Positions 1 to 5,784 are shown, numbered from the stretch's first letter. The stretch: DNA of 5,932 bases from an uncultured Eubacteriales bacterium (GCA_902475435.1 CABRZL010000113.1:1-5932); one strand, 5' to 3'. Notes: generated by a model from the letters alone, not told the origin. Program-made: numbers and translations.

Positions 1-131
1 CTGGTCCGGACAGCGTCTGAGCGCCGGGAGCGAAGCGATTCTCAAAAACCTTAAGGGGCCATGCCAGAACTATGCTGTGGGTATCCCTCCCACAGTAGAG
101 CCGCTGTACGCCCGGTCAGGTTCCGTTTTTT
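1..131 (+). ncRNA. 3' part of a structured RNA ending in a T-tract (class unassigned, possibly 6S-like)
   Basis: Bases 6-15 (CCGGACAGCG) pair fully with 102-107 (CGCTGT) plus 112-115 (CCGG), leaving ACGC at 108-111 as a bulge. CTGG at 1-4 can continue the stem with TCAG at 116-119. Inside lies a perfect 7-bp hairpin, CTGTGGG (75-81) with CCCACAG (89-95), and a possible small stem TGAG (18-21)/CTCA (41-44). The outer stem is followed by six T at 126-131, so the + strand is the likely RNA strand and 131 its approximate 3' end; the 5' end lies outside the window. The layout of CCTTAA, then a small hairpin, then the 3' arm of a closing stem recalls the 3' half of 6S RNA. However, the part enclosed by the stem (86 nt) is short for a canonical 6S RNA, so the class stays open. 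No SRP GGAAGCAG-type motif, tmRNA CCA end or T-box motif is visible. Confidence 0.45.
126..131 (+). terminator. T-tract closing the structured RNA
   Basis: A run of six T follows directly after the closing stem of the upstream structured RNA (3' arm 102-119, then GTTCCG). Stem plus T-tract is the form of an intrinsic terminator reading rightward. Further pairing for GTTCC probably lies left of the window edge and cannot be seen. Confidence 0.45.
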
Positions 132-223
132 ACTGTACTATAATCTGGTTAAAATTTCAAGTCCTTTCAACAAATTTTTCCTACAAAGATTAAGGCATGA
201 AAAGACTTGTAGTAATGGTTCCA

Positions 224-304
224 TCATCCAAGATGTAGTTGCTGTTTCAGCGCTTCCTGTAAGGTCTGGGAAAAATTCACATGATTTGCTACGGCAATAG
301 TGTG
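224..304 (-). pseudogene. Remnant of a HicB-type antitoxin C-terminus
   Basis: Read on the minus strand from 304 to the TGA at 226-224, this stretch encodes 26 residues that include NFSQTLQEALKQQL. That resembles the C-terminal ribbon-helix-helix signature of HicB-family antitoxins (NFSQ-x-LQEALK type). Upstream in the same frame there is a TGA stop at 307-305, and no frame between 305 and 443 shows the HicB N-terminal domain. No HicA-like toxin is visible nearby. I read it as a decayed scrap of a toxin-antitoxin locus. The match is short and judged from memory of the family, so a chance resemblance is possible. Confidence 0.4.
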
Positions 305-352
305 TCACCGCTGGTTGAAAGGTAGTTCAAAAAGGGATATTTCATTACTTCA

Positions 353-434
353 TTTTTTGAAAAATAGATCTACAGATCCGATGTGCAGTCTGCAAATAGA
401 TATTTTATCCAATAATAGATTGTTTTTTGAAAAA
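353..434. repeat. Two copies of TTTTTTGAAAAA
   Basis: The 12-mer TTTTTTGAAAAA occurs at 353-364 and again at 423-434. Each copy is nearly self-complementary (T-run/A-run around one G) and is followed by a similar TA-rich tail. It lies in gene-poor AT-rich DNA. It could be a bent-DNA or protein-binding element, or simply low complexity. Confidence 0.35.
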
Positions 435-542
435 CTATAAATCTTGCATAAATATTCACTTCTTCTTGTCACCAAAAAGTATGAGCGTTTGCTGTCAATT
501 TCCGATCATGGCAGAATTATAGAACCTGTAAGTTTCAAAGAC

Positions 543-574
543 AAAAATGATCCCCCACTAATTGGAGGATCATT
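543..574 (-). terminator. Intrinsic terminator of the CoA-transferase/hydrolase operon
   Basis: On the minus strand AATGATCCTCCA (574-563) pairs with TGGGGGATCATT (557-546) as a 12-bp stem around a 5-nt loop (ATTAG), followed by TTT and then GTCTTTG. Counting the end of the stem there are five consecutive U. One pair is a U-G wobble as minus-strand RNA, but would be a C-A mismatch if read from the + strand, which supports the minus orientation. It lies 119 nt past the stop of the last operon gene. Confidence 0.7.
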
Positions 575-693
575 GTATTTTATAGAAACCAGTAAATTCT
601 CACAGGCTAGCAGCAAAATAAAGGTAAATCATGTTTAGCCGTGCATACACACTGCAGACAATATGTTCCTAATATCTCGGAAATCTATTTATG

Positions 694-1992
694 TTACCAA
701 ATCATCAATTTTTCTGCCTGTTTTTTTAATTCTTTGCGGAAATCTGGGTGGGCAATGCTGATGAGGGCATCCACCCGCGCCCGGACGCTCTTATCTCGAA
801 GCTTGGCTATACCGTATTCCGTGACCACATAGTCAACAAGATTTCGGGAAATGGACACTACAGAACCATAGGTCAGGCCTGGTTGAATTTTGGAAACTGT
901 ACCGCCCTTGGCGGTGGCACGCAATGCAATGATGCCACGACCACCTTTGGAGTGGAACGCACCGTAGGCAAAATCCGTTGCGCCACCGGTTCCGGAAAAC
1001 TGGGTGAAACCAAGGCTTTCTGAGGCAATCTGCCCTGTCAGATCAATCTGCAAAGCCGAATTGATGGATACCATATTGTCATTTTGAGCAATAACAAAGG
1101 GATCATTCACATAACTGGCAGGGAGCACAGATATGCCAGGATTGTTATCGACAAATTCATAAAAATGTCGATCGCCCCACATAAAGGTGCAGACGCTTTT
1201 GCCTGGATTCAGATTTTTTCGTTTGTTTGTAATAACGCCTTCCTCCATCAGCATGGCCATTGGAGTACTAAACATTTCTGTATGCACGCCCAAATCCTTT
1301 CGGTCCAACAGTTCCTTTGCTACAGCACCGGGAAGGCCACCAATGCCAAATTGAATGGTATCACCATCATGAATCAGGGAGGCTACATGTTTGGCAATCA
1401 TGGTTTCCACTGGATCTGCAGGATACTCCGGTGCATAGACAATTTCCTCGTCGGTCTCTTCAATAATAAAGTCGGCCTCTTCAATGGATACCTGGGTAGC
1501 TCCCTGGGTGTGGGGAAGGTTACGGTTTACCTGAAAAATCACCAAATCTGCATTTCGCATCAGTTCCAGCTCATACTGCAAGCAGCAGGAGAACAGTACA
1601 TACCCATTCTGATCCATAGGGGTCACTGTAGCAAAGAACACATTGGGCCGACAGGTGGCCAACATGCACCGAGCTAAATCGTGAAGATTCTGAGGCACAA
1701 AAGTCACCCTGCGATCCTTGTGAATTGCTCGATGGGGTTTTGCATAGAACGCGGCTAAAATATCAATTTTCCCATTGAGCTCCGGCATGGAAAGCATGGG
1801 ATAGTTCTCCTGGGGATTGTTGAGCCATACTTTGACATTTTCTACCCGATTTCCAATGGTATGCAGTTTTCGCAGAATTGGTGCTGTTTCATTGCCGTAA
1901 TGGCCGGAGGCGATACAGTCTCCGGATTTGATTTGATCCAGCGCCTGCTGAAGGGTTATCAATTTGGAATGATATAACTCTTGCTTTGTCAT
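694..1992 (-). CDS. Acetyl-CoA hydrolase/transferase family CoA-transferase (paralogue B)
   Basis: 432-residue cytoplasmic CoA-transferase of the Cat1/4-hydroxybutyrate CoA-transferase (AbfT)/butyryl-CoA:acetate CoA-transferase family. These enzymes move CoA between an acyl-CoA and a free carboxylate through a glutamyl-CoA thioester. Visible family marks: the glycine loop GIGGLP (216-221), catalytic Glu239 in VHTEMF, SGTGG (333-337), SKGGRGIIA (348-356), TEYGIA (391-396) and the C-terminal IAHPDFR (413-419). Length is normal for the family. The ATG at 1992 has AAAAGGAG with 8 nt spacing. This site sits at the end of the hydrolase gene, 15 nt between the coding regions, so it is the last gene of the operon. 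The N-terminal substrate-side segment (GHYGNETAP, VPQNLHDL) differs clearly from paralogue A, suggesting another acid. The acyl substrate cannot be read from sequence; butyrate, 4-hydroxybutyrate or a keto acid are all possible. Confidence 0.9.
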   Translation of the reverse strand: MTKQELYHSKLITLQQALDQIKSGDCIASGHYGNETAPILRKLHTIGNRVENVKVWLNNPQENYPMLSMPELNGKIDILAAFYAKPHRAIHKDRRVTFVPQNLHDLARCMLATCRPNVFFATVTPMDQNGYVLFSCCLQYELELMRNADLVIFQVNRNLPHTQGATQVSIEEADFIIEETDEEIVYAPEYPADPVETMIAKHVASLIHDGDTIQFGIGGLPGAVAKELLDRKDLGVHTEMFSTPMAMLMEEGVITNKRKNLNPGKSVCTFMWGDRHFYEFVDNNPGISVLPASYVNDPFVIAQNDNMVSINSALQIDLTGQIASESLGFTQFSGTGGATDFAYGAFHSKGGRGIIALRATAKGGTVSKIQPGLTYGSVVSISRNLVDYVVTEYGIAKLRDKSVRARVDALISIAHPDFRKELKKQAEKLMIW

Positions 1993-2000
1993 GCAGCATG

Positions 2001-2008
2001 CTCCTTTT
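2001..2008 (-). promoter_or_regulatory. Ribosome binding site of CoA-transferase B
   Basis: AAAAGGAG read on the minus strand, 8 nt before the ATG at 1992. Its upstream end touches the TGA stop of the hydrolase gene (2010-2008), which favours coupled translation of the two genes. Confidence 0.8.
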
Positions 2009-3027
2009 CAGACTTGCTTCGGTTCCGGTCGATAGGGCGTCACCGATTCCCGGGCATGGGGATTAACTGCTTTCCCTGCGTCCACTTGATCCAGCCACTT
2101 GAAGGGTTCCGTGCGATATGTTTCCCAGGTTTCTGTATTCATAGGTTGCTGCATATACGGGAACGTGTAGCGCCAGTAATTGGTACGGGCAATATACTTC
2201 TCGTCCTGCTGGCCGGAGTTCACATCACCCAATTCACCTGCTGCGATACGAAGCAGAGAACCATATTGCTCGGATACAGTGTGCAGCTTCAAATCCTCCA
2301 CCAGGAGTTTTTTCAAGGGGCGCTTGGCCAGGTTGGACATAATGGTGCGGTTTTCATAGGACATGCGCTTCCACATCCGGGCGATTTCCCAGGCGCGGTC
2401 CATGACCCGGTCTTTGGCTACCACTTCGCTGATCATACCCCAGTCCAGCATCTGTTGTGCGGTGAACTGGCGGGTGGTCATCATATAGTAGTTACCGCGC
2501 TTCGTTCCGAAAAAGTGCTGTGCCATCAGTCCCATACCGTCGCCGGGTACTAAGCCGCCGTGGGCATGAGGAACCTCCATCCAAGTGTCCTCAGAAGCAA
2601 TAGTCACATCGCAAAGCATGGCGGAATCCCAATGAAAGCCCGGCCCTGGGATAGCACCGATTGTAGGCACATCCAGGTCAAAAATCATATTTTTGATCAG
2701 ATTGGTGTCATCAAAATACTGGTGCTGAAACCGCTGGGTGGGAAGCTCGGAGTAGGTTTCCCAGCCGTTGGGATCGGATTCGATCATCCAGGTATTGCCG
2801 ATGTGCGTGAAAATAATGATTTCATTTTTCATGTCCATCGAAATGACTCGAACCAGTTGGCTGATGGCCCTGTGGGACATACCGGAGTGCTTCATGGGAC
2901 CGTCGTTTGTCTTCCAAGTAACCTGCAAAATTCCGTCTTCCCGGTAGAGGTCGGCAAAATTCCGAAACCATTCTCTGTACTCGTCCAATTCCGGGAGCTT
3001 TACATAGGGCGCTAAGGGTTGTGCCAT
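2008..3027 (-). CDS. Crotonase-fold protein, probable 6-oxocamphor-hydrolase-like C-C (beta-diketone) hydrolase
   Basis: 339-residue crotonase (enoyl-CoA hydratase/isomerase) superfamily protein. The block around GLVPGDG (158-164) and the following ~90 residues align without gaps to 6-oxocamphor hydrolase (OCH), as I recall that sequence. Equivalents of OCH His122, His145, Asp154 and Glu244 are His132, His154, Asp163 and Glu253, with spacings 22/9/90 against 23/9/90. The position of hydratase Glu164 (rat enzyme) is His154, so ordinary hydratase chemistry is unlikely. OCH Trp40 is not kept (His47 by my alignment). About 73 extra C-terminal residues rich in Trp, Tyr and Pro follow the OCH-like part. 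I chose the ATG at 3027, which has AAGGAGG at 8 nt; the in-frame TTG at 3033 would leave only 2 nt. It is the middle operon gene, 24 nt after transferase A. Likely role: hydrolytic cleavage of a 1,3-diketone to a keto acid. A CoA-thioester substrate remains possible. Fold sure, reaction inferred. Confidence 0.85.
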   Translation of the reverse strand: MAQPLAPYVKLPELDEYREWFRNFADLYREDGILQVTWKTNDGPMKHSGMSHRAISQLVRVISMDMKNEIIIFTHIGNTWMIESDPNGWETYSELPTQRFQHQYFDDTNLIKNMIFDLDVPTIGAIPGPGFHWDSAMLCDVTIASEDTWMEVPHAHGGLVPGDGMGLMAQHFFGTKRGNYYMMTTRQFTAQQMLDWGMISEVVAKDRVMDRAWEIARMWKRMSYENRTIMSNLAKRPLKKLLVEDLKLHTVSEQYGSLLRIAAGELGDVNSGQQDEKYIARTNYWRYTFPYMQQPMNTETWETYRTEPFKWLDQVDAGKAVNPHARESVTPYRPEPKQV

Positions 3028-3035
3028 AATCAATT

Positions 3036-3042
3036 CCTCCTT
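3036..3042 (-). promoter_or_regulatory. Ribosome binding site that fixes the hydrolase start
   Basis: AAGGAGG read on the minus strand, 8 nt before the ATG at 3027. It rules out the TTG at 3033 as the start, which would be only 2 nt away. It lies in the 24-nt gap after the TAA of CoA-transferase A. Confidence 0.85.
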
Positions 3043-3051
3043 GTTTTTATC

Positions 3052-4359
3052 TTAAATATATCCATACTTCCGGGCATCGCGTCGAAGATCCTCCCGAAAA
3101 TCCGGATGGGCGATTTGAATAAGTTGTGTTGCCCGTTCTTTGACTGAGCGGCCACGCATATAGGCAACGCCATATTCTGTAATGATAATATCTGCCACAT
3201 TCCGGGAGATGGTGACCACCGATCCTGGAGTTAGAATGGACTTGATTTTGGAAATGGCACCGTCCTTAGTGGTGGACGCCATAGCGATAATGCCTCGGCC
3301 ACCCTTGGAGTGCTGCGCGCCAAAGGCAAAGTCAAACGCACCGCCGGTACCAGAATACTGAATTGGGCCTATGGATTCGGAGCAAATCTGACCTGTCAGA
3401 TCAATTTCCATAGCTGTATTGATGGAAACCATATTATCAATTTGAGAGATCACAAAGGGGTCATTGGTATACGATGCCTGACGAAAGAGCACATCAGGAT
3501 TGCCAGATATAATGCGATACAGCTTTTCGTCTCCTAAAATAAAGTTACCTACATGCTTGTTGCGGTCAATATTTTTCCTGGCCCCAGTGATGACGCCGGC
3601 GGCAATCAAATCTCCCATAACGGGGGTATATAACTCCGTGTGAAGGCCCAAATCCTTTTTATCGAAGAAGGAATTTCCCACGGCATCGGGCATCCCTCCC
3701 AATCCCAACTGGATGCAGTCTCCATCGTGGACAAATTCTGCAACGTATCCGCCAATACTCAAATCTGTTTCCGAAGGTGTGCTGCGAACATTGTAAATAG
3801 TGGCCGGATAATCCGCCTCTACAATCAGATCCACATGTTCCACGGGAATTGTCAGACATCCAGGGAACTTCGGCAGATTGGGATTTACCTCCAAAATTAC
3901 CTGTTTGGCATGCCGGTAAGCGCATTCCTCCCACATACCGCTACCGGAAATTGTGAAGTTTCCGTTCTCATCCATAGGCGTTGCAGCAGCAATAAACTTG
4001 TGGATGACGGGTTTATATTCCGTTCTGCGCTGCATCATGTCGTGGAGATTTGAAGGCAAATGGGACGCCAGACCCAACTTCGCGGCCTTTCGGAGAGAAG
4101 CATCGTACAGGTGACAAACCATGTTCAGCCGTCCCTTCAGCTCCGGCATATCCATAAAGGGATATGTACAGCCGCTACCCCGTTTTCCCTTGAGCAGTTC
4201 GATCCCCGTTAGATTCGGCGCAACACGGTGAAAGTTCTGATAAAACTCAATGGGTTCACACAATTCTCCACCGCCGGAAATCACGTCTCCATCCTGAATC
4301 ATGTTCAGAACATCATCAATAGTACCTACCTTAGATTGATATAACGTCCGGTAATCCAT
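3052..4359 (-). CDS. Acetyl-CoA hydrolase/transferase family CoA-transferase (paralogue A)
   Basis: 435-residue CoA-transferase of the same Cat1/AbfT family as paralogue B, first gene of the operon. Family marks: GLGGMP (219-224), catalytic Glu242 in LHTELY, SGTGG (336-340), SKGGRGIIA, TEYGVA (394-399) and IAHPDFR (416-422). The start is the ATG at 4359, preceded at 8 nt by AAAGGAG. A longer open frame to 4422 would add 21 residues, but it runs across the likely promoter and has no proper binding site. Paralogues A and B agree strongly in the C-terminal half (NDPFVI, DNMVSIN, IDLTGQI) and much less in the N-terminal half, where A has GGGELCEP and LPSNLHDM. That half contributes to the acyl site in this family, so A and B probably handle different acids. 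The enzyme would activate a carboxylate released by, or feeding, the neighbouring hydrolase. Catalytic residue present; substrate unknown. Confidence 0.9.
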   Translation of the reverse strand: MDYRTLYQSKVGTIDDVLNMIQDGDVISGGGELCEPIEFYQNFHRVAPNLTGIELLKGKRGSGCTYPFMDMPELKGRLNMVCHLYDASLRKAAKLGLASHLPSNLHDMMQRRTEYKPVIHKFIAAATPMDENGNFTISGSGMWEECAYRHAKQVILEVNPNLPKFPGCLTIPVEHVDLIVEADYPATIYNVRSTPSETDLSIGGYVAEFVHDGDCIQLGLGGMPDAVGNSFFDKKDLGLHTELYTPVMGDLIAAGVITGARKNIDRNKHVGNFILGDEKLYRIISGNPDVLFRQASYTNDPFVISQIDNMVSINTAMEIDLTGQICSESIGPIQYSGTGGAFDFAFGAQHSKGGRGIIAMASTTKDGAISKIKSILTPGSVVTISRNVADIIITEYGVAYMRGRSVKERATQLIQIAHPDFREDLRRDARKYGYI

Positions 4360-4367
4360 TGGATCGG

Positions 4368-4374
4368 CTCCTTT
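4368..4374 (-). promoter_or_regulatory. Ribosome binding site that fixes the start of CoA-transferase A
   Basis: AAAGGAG read on the minus strand, 8 nt before the ATG at 4359. It lies inside the longer open frame that extends to 4422, so it argues for the shorter 435-residue protein. Confidence 0.85.
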
Positions 4375-4393
4375 CGGAAATTCCTGTATATTT

Positions 4394-4422
4394 ATCATAA
4401 CATTTGTTTTATCACCACACAA
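4394..4422 (-). promoter_or_regulatory. Candidate promoter of the CoA-transferase/hydrolase operon
   Basis: On the minus strand TTGTGT (4422-4417) and TATGAT (4399-4394) are separated by 17 nt. The -10 box matches 5 of 6 consensus bases and is preceded by TG at the extended -10 position (TGTTATGAT, 4402-4394). The -35 box is weak (TTG only), which fits a promoter needing a LysR activator. Transcription would start near 4387, leaving about 28 nt of leader that holds the ribosome binding site. Confidence 0.55.
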
Positions 4423-4435
4423 ATACCGAAAGCAG

Positions 4436-4464
4436 TTGCATCGTTATAATGAAAAGGCTATAAT
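4436..4464 (+). promoter_or_regulatory. Candidate promoter of the LysR regulator gene
   Basis: TTGCAT (4436-4441) and a perfect TATAAT (4459-4464) are 17 nt apart, placing the start of transcription near 4471, just ahead of the ribosome binding site. A second perfect TATAAT at 4445-4450 has no convincing -35 partner. It lies back to back with the operon promoter, so a bound regulator could act on both. Confidence 0.55.
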
Positions 4465-4471
4465 GGAATAG

Positions 4472-4478
4472 AAGGAGG
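4472..4478 (+). promoter_or_regulatory. Ribosome binding site deciding the GTG start of the LysR gene
   Basis: AAGGAGG lies 7 nt before GTG at 4486. The ATG at 4484-4486 overlaps the GTG in another frame and is followed at once by TGA (ATGTGA), so only GTG opens the reading frame. Confidence 0.8.
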
Positions 4479-4485
4479 AGACAAT

Positions 4486-5388
4486 GTGACTTCTTTGCAA
4501 ATCAACTATTTTTTGAAAGTGGCTGACCATATGAGCTTTTCTCAGGCAGCTCAAGAACTATACGTATCACAGCCATCTGTCAGTCGGCAAATCAAACTGC
4601 TGGAGCAAGAACTGGGATACATGCTGTTTGATCGTTCTCGAAAGAATGCTATCAGGCTGACTGCTGCAGGAATCGTCTTTCGGGAAACCTTCCATCATGC
4701 TCGGCAGCAGTTTATGGCGGCCAAAACGGTGGCTCAGGAGGTTTCCAGACAGCCTGCCTTGCAGCTTCGGGTTGGCGTGGGTTCCTATTGGGACATGAGT
4801 CAGGAATTACGCACCTTCCGAGACCAAGTTCAACTGCGCTATCCCCAGGCCACGCTGTACTTTGAAAGCAACGATTTTCAGGTACTTCGTCAAAAGATTC
4901 GCTCCGGTGCTCTGGACGTGATGCTCTGCACAAAAACCAGCCTTATGGATTTCGATGGACTGGAGGTGGTACAGATTGCCAATCTGGAAAGTCGAGCCTA
5001 TGTGCGCAAGGGATTGCTCTGCCCGGAACAGCAGCCCCTCCGGGCAGAGGACTTTGAAGGACAAAATCTGCTGATGCTTTCAGAGGAAGAATCTCCCATG
5101 GCCATGGAACTGGCACAGCTGCAATTTTTGGCGCGCCAAGTCAAAGTGATACCGGTATGGTTGCCCAATCGGGATACGATTTTACAGGCATTGCTACTGG
5201 GGGATGGAGTGGCTGTGTTTGACCAGTACATGCGGTTTCGAGACGACCCCAGGCTCACCTACTTCAATCTGGAGGATCATATTCCTATCTGTACGCTCTG
5301 GGATCAACATAATCAGAATCCACTGATTCAGCTGTTTGCAGATTGCATGACGGAATTGATGAAACAATCAGTCTCTGGGGACTGTTGA
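4486..5388 (+). CDS. LysR-type transcriptional regulator
   Basis: 300 residues, the normal length of a LysR-type regulator. The N-terminal winged helix-turn-helix covers residues 1-60: FSQAAQELYVSQPSVSRQI (18-36) carries the turn and recognition helix, followed by LLEQELG, LFDR and LTAAG, all typical of the family. A linker helix follows (about 62-90), then an effector-binding domain of periplasmic-binding-protein type beginning at LQLRVGVGSYWD (92-103). The usual second-lobe GALDVMLC (141-148) and the late GDGVAVFDQ (239-247) are also present. It is transcribed divergently from the CoA-transferase/hydrolase operon with 126 bp between the starts, the classic arrangement for a LysR regulator controlling its neighbour and itself. 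The effector is probably the operon's substrate or a product (inference). Translation starts at GTG. No clear terminator follows. Confidence 0.95.
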   Translation: MTSLQINYFLKVADHMSFSQAAQELYVSQPSVSRQIKLLEQELGYMLFDRSRKNAIRLTAAGIVFRETFHHARQQFMAAKTVAQEVSRQPALQLRVGVGSYWDMSQELRTFRDQVQLRYPQATLYFESNDFQVLRQKIRSGALDVMLCTKTSLMDFDGLEVVQIANLESRAYVRKGLLCPEQQPLRAEDFEGQNLLMLSEEESPMAMELAQLQFLARQVKVIPVWLPNRDTILQALLLGDGVAVFDQYMRFRDDPRLTYFNLEDHIPICTLWDQHNQNPLIQLFADCMTELMKQSVSGDC

Positions 5389-5403
5389 TACGTTTAGGTA
5401 TAA

Positions 5404-5757
5404 AGAACAGGGCTTTGTTTGATGCATCGCATCAGAATGAAGAAATATCGGCCTTATAAAAGTGAGGTTGGAAAACTGCACGGAATCTCCCAAATTGGGA
5501 TTTTTATGCAGAAAAACAGAGCAAAAAATGGGCTGCCAATGTGACGGAATTCAGCCCGTTCGGAGAAAAACTGTATCTCTCCAATCTTGGATCTGCATAA
5601 CAGCACTCTGGTCAGCTATACAATTTTGAACTGCTCTGTTTTGAATGTGGTATCAACTATGTCAGATAAATCCTTTGAGAAGATAGCGAATGGAACTACT
5701 TTCAACCGTGATTCCAACCTGATCTGGCTATATCAGAACAAAATGTTGGGCAGATGA
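5404..5757 (+). pseudogene. Decayed IS3-family (IS150-like) transposase OrfB fragment
   Basis: Pieces of an IS3-type transposase read in order but across shifted frames. First MKKYRPYKSEVGK (5437-5475), then, in the next frame, DFYAEK and KWAANVTEFSPFGEKLYLS (about 5499-5580), then back to the first frame with LDLHNSTLVSYTI (from 5587), ending at TGA 5755-5757. They correspond to the start of the integrase core of IS150-like OrfB, where the family has KW-x-x-DVTEFS; here the first catalytic Asp is Asn (AANVTEFS). The HSDQGWQYQ block with the second catalytic Asp is lost, NLI joining directly to WLYQNK. The helix-turn-helix OrfA part, the 5' end of OrfB and the DDE glutamate region are absent. 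At least two frameshifts and one internal deletion mean it cannot move itself. No inverted terminal repeats are recognisable. Confidence 0.85.
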
Positions 5758-5784
5758 TATACGTATTATCAATATGTATATCAT
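5754..5784. repeat. AT-rich perfect-arm hairpin between the transposase remnant and the converging gene
   Basis: ATGATATACGTATT (5754-5767) is the inverse of AATATGTATATCAT (5771-5784) with a 3-nt loop. All 14 pairs form if one G-U is allowed. T continues through 5788 on the + strand, so it resembles an intrinsic terminator for rightward transcription, though with a very AT-rich stem. It overlaps the stop codons of both flanking reading frames. Confidence 0.6.

Larger units (their letters stand above)
305..693. other. AT-rich stretch without an intact gene
   Basis: I find no supportable gene here. It contains two identical copies of TTTTTTGAAAAA (353-364 and 423-434, 70 bp apart) and the operon terminator at 543-574. 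One weak open frame (444-638, 64 codons) begins with TTG, has no ribosome binding site, and overlaps the terminator hairpin, so I do not call it. The 119 nt between the downstream CoA-transferase stop and the terminator hairpin is a plain 3' untranslated region. Confidence 0.6.

Noticed and set aside
130..170. Minus-strand promoter-like TTGAAA-17-TACAGT driving a leftward transcript into 1-130
   Set aside because: Weak -10 box in AT-rich DNA; the T6 run and stem order favour a + strand RNA ending here.
61..300. 79-codon + strand open frame starting MPELCCGY
   Set aside because: Starts inside the structured RNA, has no ribosome binding site, runs antisense to the HicB-like remnant, and its sequence resembles no protein.
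444..638. 64-codon + strand open frame starting with TTG
   Set aside because: No ribosome binding site, unrecognised sequence, and it is crossed by the minus-strand terminator hairpin.
1084..3015. Long + strand open frames at 1084-1677, 1981-2553 and 2560-3015
   Set aside because: They lie opposite well-supported genes and show no domain; they follow from the codon use of the real minus-strand genes.
2008..3027. BamA-type 6-oxocyclohexenecarbonyl-CoA hydrolase identity for the crotonase
   Set aside because: The segment around VPGDG and the His/His/Asp/Glu spacing match 6-oxocamphor hydrolase, not the BamA sequence pattern I recall.
3028..3033. TTG start adding two residues to the hydrolase
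   Set aside because: Only 2 nt from the ribosome binding site; the ATG at 3027 has normal 8-nt spacing.
4360..4422. 21-residue N-terminal extension of CoA-transferase A
   Set aside because: The ribosome binding site at 4368-4374 and the probable promoter fall inside it, and family alignment begins at the later Met.
5365..5387. CAATCAGTC/GACTGTTG hairpin at the regulator stop codon as a terminator
   Set aside because: Short bulged stem with no T-run afterwards.
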